NCBI GenBank assembly: GCA_910584695.1
Contig: CAJUBR010000008.1
Coordinates: 1 to 61,625 of the forward strand
Source of the DNA: an uncultured Lachnospiraceae bacterium
Lineage (GTDB): Bacteria > Bacillota > Clostridia > Lachnospirales > Lachnospiraceae
Length of the DNA: 61,625 nucleotides
Direction of reading: 5' to 3'
Made by a program: the position numbers and the translations under genes. The notes under the pieces were generated by a model, which saw nothing but the letters and a program-made list of their open reading frames with translations, searched no databases and was not told the DNA's origin. Shown in pieces: positions 25,409 to 32,990 of this stretch (positions are counted from its first letter, which is position 1; every line of letters starts with the position of its first letter).

Positions 25409-26710
25409 ATGCGTATACGTTTATATGGTGCAAGAATCCTCACTATGCTGCAAAGAAAACCTTTTATTGGGGAAGTATGGGTGAGAGATGATGTAATCGA
25501 AAAAGTATGTGAGGGGTGGCAGGATATTTCAAAAGAGCAGTTTGATGAACAGATTGACTGTATGGGGAATTTACTGCTTCCAGGATTTAAAAATTGTCAT
25601 GCCCATGGTCCAATGACTTTTTTGCGTTCCTTTGCCGATGATCTACCATTGCAGGAATGGTTAAATCAGAAAATTTTTCCTGCGGAAGCACAGCTTACGG
25701 AGGACGATATTTATACTTTGATGCAGTTAGCAATACTTGAATATATAAGGGGCGGCATTACCACCAGCTTTGAAATGTATTTTTATCCTGAAATCATTGC
25801 AAAAGCCTGCATGGATATGGGCTTTCGTGTTGTTTTATCCGGTACCGTTTTCGGAAAGGAAGAGCCGGTTACCGAGGCGGTACATACCCTGCGAAATGAT
25901 TATAAAGCATTTTATCATTATCATCCACTAGTGGATTACAGATTAGGTTTTCATTCGGAATACAGTTGCTGCCGGGCACTGTTGGAACAGATTGCAGAAT
26001 TAAGCATGGAATATCAAGCACCGGTTTATATGCACAATAGCGAAACAAAAAAGGAAGTAGAAGAATGTGTTGTCCGTTATGGAATGACGCCGGTACAGAT
26101 TATGAACCGAATCGGGTTATTTGAATGCGGCGGAGCAGGACATCATATGATTTATACGAATGAAGCAGATTGGGAGATTTTAAAAGAAAAGGGAATTTAT
26201 GCAGTGACCAATTCGTCCTCCAACTTAAAGCTTGCCAGCGGAATTGCACCGGTTAAGGAATATGTGGAAAAAGGGATTCCTGTGGCAATTGGAACCGATG
26301 GACCGGCAAGCAATAACAACCTGAATTTCTTTAAGGAAATGTATCTAACGTCTGTGCTTCAAAAGATAAAATATCAGGATGCTGCTGCACTAGAACCATA
26401 TGAAGTGCTGAAAATGGCAACGGTAAATGGTGCAGAGCTTTTAGGTCTTTCTTCTTGCAACGGCATTGCTAAGGGGAAACAGGCAGATTTGATTTTGATT
26501 GATCTGTTAAGACCCAATATGCAGCCTATGAATCATCTTGTTAATAATCTTGTATATAGCGGCAATAATGACAATGTTATTATGACAATGATTGCAGGAA
26601 AGATTCTCTATGCAAACGGCACGTATCTGATGGATGTCAGTCCTGTGGAAATATATGAGAAATCAAATTATATTATCCGGAGAATTGAACACTCCTTGAA
26701 TTTTATATAA
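25409..26710 (+). CDS. Amidohydrolase, 5'-methylthioadenosine/S-adenosylhomocysteine/adenosine deaminase family
   Basis: The 433-residue protein is a TrzN/MtaD-type metal-dependent deaminase. The metal ligands lie in 'FKNCHAHGPM' (H-x-H), 'GFHSEY', 'MHNSETKKE' with His, and 'GTDGPAS' with Asp. The beta-sandwich pieces at both ends ('RIRLYGARILTM' and 'ADLILIDL') are typical. Probable role: deamination of adenine nucleosides or SAH/MTA so that PunA, encoded directly upstream, can process the 6-oxo products. ATG 25409 is chosen over GTG 25379 because AGAAGG lies 7 nt before it. Exact substrate cannot be told from sequence. Confidence 0.85.
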   Translation: MRIRLYGARILTMLQRKPFIGEVWVRDDVIEKVCEGWQDISKEQFDEQIDCMGNLLLPGFKNCHAHGPMTFLRSFADDLPLQEWLNQKIFPAEAQLTEDDIYTLMQLAILEYIRGGITTSFEMYFYPEIIAKACMDMGFRVVLSGTVFGKEEPVTEAVHTLRNDYKAFYHYHPLVDYRLGFHSEYSCCRALLEQIAELSMEYQAPVYMHNSETKKEVEECVVRYGMTPVQIMNRIGLFECGGAGHHMIYTNEADWEILKEKGIYAVTNSSSNLKLASGIAPVKEYVEKGIPVAIGTDGPASNNNLNFFKEMYLTSVLQKIKYQDAAALEPYEVLKMATVNGAELLGLSSCNGIAKGKQADLILIDLLRPNMQPMNHLVNNLVYSGNNDNVIMTMIAGKILYANGTYLMDVSPVEIYEKSNYIIRRIEHSLNFI

Positions 26711-26737
26711 ATATCAAATCGGAACATCTAAAAACGG

Positions 26738-26772
26738 AACCTTCACATATATTGTAATATGTGGAGGTTTTT
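26738..26772 (+). promoter_or_regulatory. Hairpin that is terminator-like and buries the Shine-Dalgarno of the M23 gene
   Basis: The arm ccttcacatat (26740-26750) pairs with atatgtggagg (26757-26767): 11 bp including one G-U, extended by two A-T pairs, with a 6-nt loop. Five T follow (26768-26772), then ATG 26773. The right arm contains the GGAGG of the next gene. It may end the deaminase transcript or repress translation of the peptidase. Confidence 0.65.
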
Positions 26773-27384
26773 ATGAATCAGATATTGAAATCCGTTTTTA
26801 TTGTATTTCTTATTCTATTAAGTGAGGCATTGATTTTATTGGGCATGCAGTATTATATTTTATATCAGAGTCAGAAACAGGACGGACAAAAGGGACATCA
26901 AAAAGGAATCTATGAAGATATTGCTGCGGATATGAAATGCTTTCCGGTTCCCCTTGCCTATCAGAACGAAATATTTTTTGAAGATACCTATGGTGCAGCA
27001 AGACAACAGGGAGGACATGAAGGCTGCGATATTATGGACCGGAAAAATCAAGCCGGAAGGATTCCTGTGATCAGTGCAACGGATGGGACTGTCACGAATA
27101 TGGGATGGCTGTATCTTGGGGGGTATCGGATCGGAATTACATCGGAACATAGCATATATTATTATTATGCTCATCTGGATTCTTATGCTGCTGGAATTGA
27201 TGTGGGAAAAGAAATAAAAGCAGGAGAACTGTTAGGATTTATGGGAAATACCGGAGAAGGAGAAGAAGGAACAAAAGGAAAGTTTGATGTACACCTCCAT
27301 TTTGCCATCTATGTAAAAGATAAAGACATGAATGAAGAAACTGTCAATTCTTATCCTTTTTTGTTACAATTAGAGGAAGAGTAG
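26773..27384 (+). CDS. M23 family (LytM/SpoIIQ-like) peptidase, membrane anchored
   Basis: The 203-residue protein has an N-terminal membrane segment (about 8-30) and a lysostaphin-type peptidase domain facing outward. Zinc ligands are H82 and D86 in 'GGHEGCDIM' and H176 in 'VHLHF' (H174 catalytic), with H134 in 'YYAHLD'. All active-site positions are present, so it should be an active peptidoglycan endopeptidase rather than a degenerate one like B. subtilis SpoIIQ. ATG 26773 is preferred to GTG 26761 because GGAGG (26763-26767) is spaced 5 nt from it. Translation is likely controlled by the hairpin described above. Confidence 0.88.
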   Translation: MNQILKSVFIVFLILLSEALILLGMQYYILYQSQKQDGQKGHQKGIYEDIAADMKCFPVPLAYQNEIFFEDTYGAARQQGGHEGCDIMDRKNQAGRIPVISATDGTVTNMGWLYLGGYRIGITSEHSIYYYYAHLDSYAAGIDVGKEIKAGELLGFMGNTGEGEEGTKGKFDVHLHFAIYVKDKDMNEETVNSYPFLLQLEEE

Positions 27385-27474
27385 TTCTTTCTTTTTATCA
27401 ATATTTATGGTATTATAAATATATCTGTGTGCAGATAATGATAAAGTGATGTATTAGGGATACAAAAGAGAAAT

Positions 27475-27616
27475 TTATGATATAATGTATTGCGCTGATG
27501 CGCAAGCAGGTCATCAATTTTCTTCGAAAATTGGTGACATATGATATAATGAAGAAAAACCACTTGCTTGCAAGGGGGTTTTTCTGAATGCTGATCATGA
27601 ACTTTGTTCATGATAT
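27475..27616 (+). other. Structured leader region upstream of the alarmone synthetase gene
   Basis: The 276-base gap after the M23 gene carries several hairpins. There is 'gtcatcaatttt' / 'aaaattggtgac' (27508-27537) with a cttcg loop, a terminator (27555-27583), and 'atcatgaac' / 'gttcatgat' (27594-27614). The string tatgatataatg occurs twice (about 27477 and 27539), each like a -10 element. Possibly a promoter followed by an attenuator. No known riboswitch class recognised. Confidence 0.5.
27555..27583 (+). terminator. Intrinsic terminator or attenuator in the alarmone synthetase leader
   Basis: The stem AAAAACC/GGTTTTT encloses an inner CTTG/CAAG stem and ends in five T. It lies 70-80 nt before the GTP pyrophosphokinase start and only about 10 nt after a -10-like TATAAT. 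Confidence 0.65.
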
Positions 27617-27660
27617 TTATAAAAAGTAATAATTAGGAAAAGAATGGGGTGACCATAATT

Positions 27661-28464
27661 ATGGAGATTCAACTTTGGAGAGAAATACTCGACCCATATC
27701 GATTAGCGGTGGAAGAACTGGTGGTAAAATTTAATCATATTATTGAAGAATACCGGAATGCAGGTCTTTATTCACCAATCGAACAGGTGACGGGACGGGT
27801 AAAAAAAATATCCAGCATTTTGGATAAAATGCAGAAAAAAAATATTGCAATTGAAGAGATAGATGACCGCATTTCTGATATGGCGGGCATTCGGATTATG
27901 TGCCAGTTTGTGGAGGATATTGAAAAAGTCGTTGAGATCATACACAACCGTACAGATATGGAAGTGATAAAAGAAAAAGATTATATTAATCATATGAAAG
28001 AAAGCGGCTATCGAAGCTATCATATGATCATCTATTATGACGTATATACATTAGATGGTACCAAGCGTATACAAGCTGAAATACAAATCCGCACACTGGC
28101 CATGAATTTCTGGGCAACTATCGAACATTCGCTGCAATATAAATACAAAGGGAATATGCCGAAACATATTAAAGAAAAACTATTAAAGGCTTCTGATGCA
28201 ATTATTACTCTGGATGAGGAAATGGGCTCTGTCCGTGATGAAATCATGGATGCACAAAATATATTCCAGATTAAGGCAACTTTAGTATCGGATATTCTCA
28301 TCAATATACAGAATCTGTTTAAAGTTGCAAGTAAGCGGGAAGTCTTAAAAATCCAGGATGAATTTTACAAGGTTTATAAGACCGAGAATTTAGAGCAGTT
28401 AGAACGGTTTTCAAAACAGTTAGATATTATATCGGAAGGTTATAAGGCACAAAGTCTTAATTAG
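27661..28464 (+). CDS. Small alarmone synthetase (RelA/SpoT-domain GTP pyrophosphokinase, YjbM/YwaC type)
   Basis: Synthesises (p)ppGpp-type alarmones from GTP/GDP and ATP. The 267-residue protein contains only the synthetase domain: 'RISDMAGIRIMCQF', 'SGYRSYHMIIYY' and 'AEIQIRTLAMNFWATIEHSL..K', all hallmark motifs, then a C-terminal helical tail. There is no HD hydrolase or TGS domain, so it is a stand-alone SAS. Two starts are possible: GTG 27649 and ATG 27661; GGGGTGA (27646-27652) favours 27661. It is separated from the next gene by 9 nt. The structured leader suggests regulated expression. Confidence 0.93.
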   Translation: MEIQLWREILDPYRLAVEELVVKFNHIIEEYRNAGLYSPIEQVTGRVKKISSILDKMQKKNIAIEEIDDRISDMAGIRIMCQFVEDIEKVVEIIHNRTDMEVIKEKDYINHMKESGYRSYHMIIYYDVYTLDGTKRIQAEIQIRTLAMNFWATIEHSLQYKYKGNMPKHIKEKLLKASDAIITLDEEMGSVRDEIMDAQNIFQIKATLVSDILINIQNLFKVASKREVLKIQDEFYKVYKTENLEQLERFSKQLDIISEGYKAQSLN

Positions 28465-28473
28465 GATAAAGAA

Positions 28474-29853
28474 ATGGAATTACCGATTGCATTTGAGACA
28501 AAAATGAAAGAAATGTTAGGGAAGGATTATCCGAATTATCTTAGTTCCTTTGAGCAGGATGCTTATCAGGGATTAAGGGTGAATACATCGAAGATTTCGG
28601 TGGAGGATTTTCTGAAAATTTCCCCCTATCTGCTAAAACAGGTGGACTGGTGTAAAAATGGCTTTTATTATGAGAAAACGGAGAAGCCGGCCAAACATCC
28701 ATTTTATTTTGCAGGACTTTACTATATTCAGGAACCTTCTGCGATGACAACGGCAAGTCTGCTTCCGATTGAAGAAGGGGATGTGGTATTAGACCTTTGT
28801 GCAGCACCCGGAGGAAAATCTACGGAACTGGCTGCTAAGCTCAATGGTACAGGGCTTCTGGTAACGAATGATATCAGTAATTCCCGTGCAAAGGCATTGT
28901 TAAAAAATATAGAAGTATTTGGTATCGGAAATGCGTTAGTCACAAGTGAGGCTCCAAACGAACTGGCCAGACGCTTTCCGGCCTTTTTTGATAAGATACT
29001 GATTGATGCACCCTGTTCGGGAGAGGGGATGTTCCGCAAGCAGAATAATATGATAAAGGCATGGGAAAGCAATGGGGTTGATTTATTTGTTGGTTTACAG
29101 CATTCCATTATAAAAGAAGCAGTTACCATGTTAAAACCGGGAGGGATCATGATTTACTCTACCTGTACTTTTTCGAAAGAAGAAAATGAACAGTCTATTG
29201 AATATTTACTTTCTTTAGATGACTCTTTACATTTGGTAGAACTTCCGTTTTTTGCAGGCTTTGATAAAGGGCATCCGGAGTGGGGGTTTTCCGGCAATGA
29301 TGAGCTTAGCAAATGCAGAAGGTTATGGCCCCACCGGATAAAGGGAGAAGGACATTTTGTAGCCATGGTGAAAAAGGATATAGGAGTGGTTTCCTCTCCG
29401 GTTACAGAATACGCATTCTCAAAAGAAAAGTTAAGCAGGGAAGCGGTTGATTTTATTAAATCGATAAAATATCCCTTTGATTTATCCAGAATGGATGTGC
29501 AAAAGGAAAGGGTATTCTATATTCCGGAAAAAATGCCCTTTGTAAAAGGGCTCCGCATTTTGCGGTGCGGCTTATATATGGGGGATATGAAAAAAAACCG
29601 GTTTGAGCCGAGTCAGTCTCTTGCTATGTTTTTAAAAGCATCGGAATTTCCGAATGTAGTGGATCTGCCAGTGGAAGATGCCAGAGTGATCAAATATTTA
29701 AAGGGAGAGACGATAGAGCTTTGTGAAACCGAACACCTTTGTTGTAAAAACGGTATCTGTTTAATCAGTGTAAATGGTTTTCCACTTGGATTTGGAAAGT
29801 TATTGAATGGAACTGTGAAGAATAAATATCTTCCGGGATGGAGATGGATGTAG
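28474..29853 (+). CDS. rRNA (cytosine-C5)-methyltransferase, RsmF/NSUN type
   Basis: The 459-residue protein has an N-terminal RsmF-like region ('GLRVNTSKIS'), an SAM-dependent Rossmann core ('VLDLCAAPGGKSTELA', 'VTNDIS'), and the two catalytic-cysteine motifs of RNA m5C methyltransferases, 'DAPCSGEGMFR' and 'STCTFSKEENE'. A C-terminal PUA-like/RsmF domain (about 300-459) ends 'GFGK...NKYLPGWRWM', typical of Gram-positive RsmF-type enzymes. Target is probably 16S rRNA. It overlaps the longest frame of the next gene. Confidence 0.92.
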   Translation: MELPIAFETKMKEMLGKDYPNYLSSFEQDAYQGLRVNTSKISVEDFLKISPYLLKQVDWCKNGFYYEKTEKPAKHPFYFAGLYYIQEPSAMTTASLLPIEEGDVVLDLCAAPGGKSTELAAKLNGTGLLVTNDISNSRAKALLKNIEVFGIGNALVTSEAPNELARRFPAFFDKILIDAPCSGEGMFRKQNNMIKAWESNGVDLFVGLQHSIIKEAVTMLKPGGIMIYSTCTFSKEENEQSIEYLLSLDDSLHLVELPFFAGFDKGHPEWGFSGNDELSKCRRLWPHRIKGEGHFVAMVKKDIGVVSSPVTEYAFSKEKLSREAVDFIKSIKYPFDLSRMDVQKERVFYIPEKMPFVKGLRILRCGLYMGDMKKNRFEPSQSLAMFLKASEFPNVVDLPVEDARVIKYLKGETIELCETEHLCCKNGICLISVNGFPLGFGKLLNGTVKNKYLPGWRWM

Positions 29854-29855
29854 AT

Positions 29856-30605
29856 ATGGGAAAAATAGCAATCGTAACAGGTGCCTCGTCAGGAATGGGG
29901 CGTGAGTTTGTAAAACAATTGGACAGATACACAAGGACGTTGGATGAAGTATGGGTGATTGCAAGAAGAAAAGAACGGCTAGTGTCATTACAAAAGCAGA
30001 TTACCCGGTTTCCTCTCCGGATACTGCCTCTTGACATATGTAAGGAAGAGGATTTGGTAATGTTATCGAAATTACTGGAAAATGAGAAGCAGGAAGTAAG
30101 GCTTTTGGTAAATGCCGCAGGTGTAGGAAAAGCGGGGTCTTTTGGCAGTCTTACCAGACAGGAAGCAGAAAATATGGTGTTACTCAATGACAAAGCACTG
30201 GTTTCCGTAACAAAAATGATACTTCCTTATATGACAAAACCCGGGAATATAATCCAGATGGCCTCTGCTTCTGCCTTTTTTCCGCAAAAAGAATTTGCAG
30301 TCTATGCTGCTTCCAAATCCTTTGTATTGAGCTTTTCAAGGGCATTAAATGCAGAATTAAAGAAAGAGGGAATTACCGTAACAGCAATATGTCCAGGTCC
30401 TGTGGATACAGAGTTTTTAGCAATTTCCAATGGAGGACAGGCACAGAAACCACTTAAAAAGATGGTAACGGTAAAGCCAGAGCCGGTTGTCCGAAAAGCA
30501 TTACAGGATGCAAAAGCAGGCAGACCGGTTTCTGTTTTCGGATTTCCCATGCAGGCATTGTATGTATTATCAAAATTTATTCCGGATTGTTTAGTTTTAA
30601 AATAG
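29856..30605 (+). CDS. Short-chain dehydrogenase/reductase (classical SDR, DltE/YqjQ-like)
   Basis: NAD(P)-dependent oxidoreductase of 249 residues. The nucleotide-binding motif is 'VTGASSGMGREF', the following conserved block is 'LLVNAAGVGK', and the active site is the Ser in 'MASASAFFP' with Y-x-x-x-K in 'YAASK'. 'CPGPVDTEF' completes the family features. Substrate unknown. Start codon is uncertain: in-frame ATGs at 29838 and 29844 overlap the upstream methyltransferase; 29856 immediately follows its stop and has GGAG 12 nt upstream. Confidence 0.85.
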   Translation: MGKIAIVTGASSGMGREFVKQLDRYTRTLDEVWVIARRKERLVSLQKQITRFPLRILPLDICKEEDLVMLSKLLENEKQEVRLLVNAAGVGKAGSFGSLTRQEAENMVLLNDKALVSVTKMILPYMTKPGNIIQMASASAFFPQKEFAVYAASKSFVLSFSRALNAELKKEGITVTAICPGPVDTEFLAISNGGQAQKPLKKMVTVKPEPVVRKALQDAKAGRPVSVFGFPMQALYVLSKFIPDCLVLK

Positions 30606-30646
30606 TATATTCTTTACGCATTCGGAAAAAAAGCAGGAGTTGTCAT

Positions 30647-31801
30647 ATGCAGCAGGTTATAATTACAAAAGAATCGGAAGGACAGCGTCTTAACAAATAT
30701 TTAGGAAGATATTTCGACGCTGCACCCCAAAGCTTTCTATACAAAATGCTTCGCAAAAAGAATATTAAATGGAACCATAAAAAAGCATCCGGTAATGAGA
30801 TCTTAACGGAAGGGGATATTATTGAAATTTATATGACGGATGAAACCATTGGTAAATTTCGGAAAGACGGGAAGATTCCGCTGCTGGAAAAGCCAGACAG
30901 TGGCAAGCAGACTGACGTTGAGGATGAAGGAAAGACAAAGGCTGTTTCTTTAAAAGAACAATCTGTTTATCCGTCTATAAGGAACAATCCGTTGTCAGAT
31001 ATTGAAATTTTGTATGAGGATAAAGATATTCTGGTACTGAATAAGCCTGCGGGTGTATTGTCACAAAAAGCAGCAGTGAATGATTATTCTTTAAACGAAA
31101 GGATTGTAGATTATTATCATACAAAAGCGGCATATAGCCCATTTTTTACACCGTCTGTCTGCAACAGGCTTGATCGGAATACAAGCGGTATCATTTTAGC
31201 AGGCATGTCCTTAAAAGGCTCCAGAGTATTATCCCATATGTTAAAAGAGCGGATTTTAGATAAATATTATCTTACCATTGTATCTGGAAAGGTCACAAAA
31301 CCAAGTAGGATAAAAGGATTTCTGACAAAAAAGGTTTCCCATAACCAAGTTGTGATATACCGGACATTAGAAGAGGCAAAAGAAAAAGGAGCCGATAAGC
31401 CAGCGTTGATTGAAACCGAATATGAACCGGTTTTCCACGGAACGTTTCAGAATATGGATTTTACGCTGCTTAAGGTAAAACTGGTTACCGGAAAAACGCA
31501 TCAGATCCGGGCCCATTTATGTTCAGTGGGACATCCGATCGTGGGAGACGGAAAGTATGGAAAAAAGAGTATCAATGTGATATTAAAGAAGACATTCGGA
31601 TTAAAACATCAGTTATTACATGCCTGTGAATTGTCTTTTCCAGCAGAGACAAAGGGGGAGACATTAGAAGTACTTTGTGGAAAGGTCTTTTATGCCAGGC
31701 CATCCATGGAGTTTTTAAAGGTGTTGGAATCTCTGTTCGGTCCAGATGGAAGAGATTCATTTGAGAAGCTCTTTATTCCCGCAAGCAATGAGTCAAGCTG
31801 A
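30647..31801 (+). CDS. Pseudouridine synthase, RluA/RluC/RluD family with S4 domain
   Basis: Isomerises specific uridines in RNA, most likely in 23S rRNA. The 384-residue protein has an N-terminal S4-type RNA-binding domain ('ESEGQRLNKYLGRYF'), then the catalytic domain starting 'ILYEDKDILVLNKPAGVLSQ', with the catalytic Asp in 'NRLDRNTSGI' and 'GKTHQIRAHL'. ATG 30647 is supported by AGGAG (30635-30639). The stop codon and last codons lie inside the small hairpin repeat at 31792-31824, so the final residues 'SNESS' may be repeat-derived. Confidence 0.93.
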   Translation: MQQVIITKESEGQRLNKYLGRYFDAAPQSFLYKMLRKKNIKWNHKKASGNEILTEGDIIEIYMTDETIGKFRKDGKIPLLEKPDSGKQTDVEDEGKTKAVSLKEQSVYPSIRNNPLSDIEILYEDKDILVLNKPAGVLSQKAAVNDYSLNERIVDYYHTKAAYSPFFTPSVCNRLDRNTSGIILAGMSLKGSRVLSHMLKERILDKYYLTIVSGKVTKPSRIKGFLTKKVSHNQVVIYRTLEEAKEKGADKPALIETEYEPVFHGTFQNMDFTLLKVKLVTGKTHQIRAHLCSVGHPIVGDGKYGKKSINVILKKTFGLKHQLLHACELSFPAETKGETLEVLCGKVFYARPSMEFLKVLESLFGPDGRDSFEKLFIPASNESS

Positions 31802-31830
31802 CATGCTCGCATGTCCATTTGACTTCTGAC
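31788..31830. repeat. Dispersed hairpin repeat, copy 1
   Basis: The core 'gagtcaagctgacatgctcg' continues with catgtccatttgac to 31824. It recurs in inverted orientation at 50721-50753 with a single change. It forms a hairpin: GTCAA/TTGAC outer stem and GACATG-ctcg-CATGTC inner stem. There is no T run, so it is not a canonical terminator. This copy supplies the stop codon of the pseudouridine synthase gene. Confidence 0.75.
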
Positions 31831-31887
31831 ACAGAATAATACATAAATAGAAAAGGATAACTATTAAAAAGTACGAGGAATAGAACA

Positions 31888-32436
31888 ATGGCAACATGGA
31901 ATTCAAGAGGGCTTCGCGGTTCCACTTTTGAGGAACTGATCAACATGACAAATGATATCTATGCAGAAAAATCTCTGGCGTTGGTACAGAAAATTCCAAC
32001 CCCTATTACTCCTATTGAAATTGACAAGGCAACCAGACAGATCACGCTTGCCTATTTTGAAAAGGATTCTACCGTGGACTATATCGGGGTGGTACAGTCG
32101 ATTCCTGTTTGCTTTGATGCAAAGGAATGCCATACGGATACTTTCCCGATGCAAAATATTCATGAACATCAGGTGAATTTTATGGAACAATTTGAAGGAC
32201 AGGGAGGGATTAGTTTTTTATTGATCTATTTTACTGCCAGAAATGAATTTTATTATTTGCCGTTTCGTAGATTGCAAGAATATATCAAACGGATAGAAAA
32301 TGGTCATGCAAGGAATTTTAAATATGCCGAATTGGATCCGCGATATTTTATCAAGCCCGAGGGGGCGGCACTGGTACATTATTTAGAAGCACTGAATACG
32401 GATTTAACGGAACGAAAGGGTAACAGTTCAGCCTAG
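31888..32436 (+). CDS. recU: Holliday junction resolvase RecU
   Basis: RecU cleaves four-way DNA junctions and modulates RecA in Firmicutes. The 182-residue protein shows 'NSRGLRGSTFEELIN.TN..Y', 'KIPTPITPIEID', the catalytic region 'STVDYIGV' (D64) and 'FDAKE' (76-80), then 'HEHQVNFMEQFEGQGGISFLLI'. Most relatives have FEAKE; here the acidic residue is Asp, which should still bind metal. B. subtilis recU neighbours the PBP1 gene; here it stands between the pseudouridine synthase and a long non-coding region. Its stop overlaps the first base of a perfect hairpin. Confidence 0.9.
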   Translation: MATWNSRGLRGSTFEELINMTNDIYAEKSLALVQKIPTPITPIEIDKATRQITLAYFEKDSTVDYIGVVQSIPVCFDAKECHTDTFPMQNIHEHQVNFMEQFEGQGGISFLLIYFTARNEFYYLPFRRLQEYIKRIENGHARNFKYAELDPRYFIKPEGAALVHYLEALNTDLTERKGNSSA

Positions 32437-32565
32437 GACTTTGCACTTGCTGCAAAGTCCGTAAGAATGTGTATATTCTGTCAAGCAGGAATCCGGCCCT
32501 TTGTCGAAGGCAAACTTTAAATGAGTCGGATTCCGTAACTATGAAGCCGAAGGCTGAATAGTTAC
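32436..32565 (+). ncRNA. Three consecutive perfect hairpins downstream of recU (candidate structured RNA)
   Basis: Hairpin 1: GGACTTTGCA / TGCAAAGTCC (32436-32460), 10 bp with a 5-nt loop. Hairpin 2: GGAATCCG / CGGATTCC (32488-32534). Hairpin 3: GTAACTAT / ATAGTTAC with an inner GCC/GGC (32535-32565). None has a T run. No known RNA family recognised. Together with the palindrome at 32771-32962 this fills the 554-base gap recU-trpS; a further small hairpin GAATGC/GCATTC is at 32737-32753. Confidence 0.5.
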
Positions 32566-32594
32566 ACGAAAGGACAGATGATGGTACAATATTC

Positions 32595-32623
32595 TTGAAT
32601 ATTTCCATATTCTTTGTTATGAT
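32595..32623 (+). promoter_or_regulatory. Candidate sigma-A promoter in the recU-trpS gap
   Basis: TTGAAT (32595-32600) and TATGAT (32618-32623) with 17-nt spacing. If used, trpS would have a leader of more than 350 nt including the palindromic element. Confidence 0.45.
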
Positions 32624-32770
32624 AACAGGGATAAATAGTAAGTTCTGTCAAAATAGTATATTGAATTTATATCAGCAAAGCTGGCTGGGGAAGCGTCTTT
32701 TAAATAGCTTGCTGTTATATGGATAAAACACAACAGGAATGCCGGAAGCATTCTTGAAAATTACTACATT

Positions 32771-32962
32771 GGGCAATTGCGAAACTTTGTTTTCGTTACC
32801 CACCGTTGTACAATATAAACAAATCACCGTAGGGCACATTTGCACTACTTGTCGCTCGTAACGGTACATAAGGTGCCGAAGTACAGCTCTAAAGTACCCT
32901 GCTTATGATATTGTTTATGTTGCACAACTGGGTCTTAGAAATAGGGAGTTTCGCAATTACCT
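32771..32962. repeat. Full palindromic dispersed element (MITE- or structured-leader-like)
   Basis: Two inverted arms of about 50-57 bases (32771-32820 and 32906-32962) flank 85 bases of centre. The left arm is nearly identical to the right end of the window and to the reverse complement of bases 24-80; the right arm is more diverged. The arms share 'gtttc', 'gcaatt' and 'ttgtacaac'-type cores. The centre has smaller inverted repeats (ggcac/gtgcc and gtac/gtac). No ORF inside. It ends 15 nt before the SD of trpS. Confidence 0.75.
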
Positions 32963-32990
32963 AAATTGCTACATATCAAGGAGGATGAAA

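Noticed and set aside
31788..31830. A simple rho-independent terminator after the pseudouridine synthase gene
   Set aside because: It lacks a T run, overlaps the coding end and recurs at 50721, so it is better described as a repeat.
32570..32990. A T-box riboswitch upstream of trpS
   Set aside because: A partial string 'gatggtac' occurs near 32579, but the T-box core, the specifier stem and an adjacent terminator are not recognisable.
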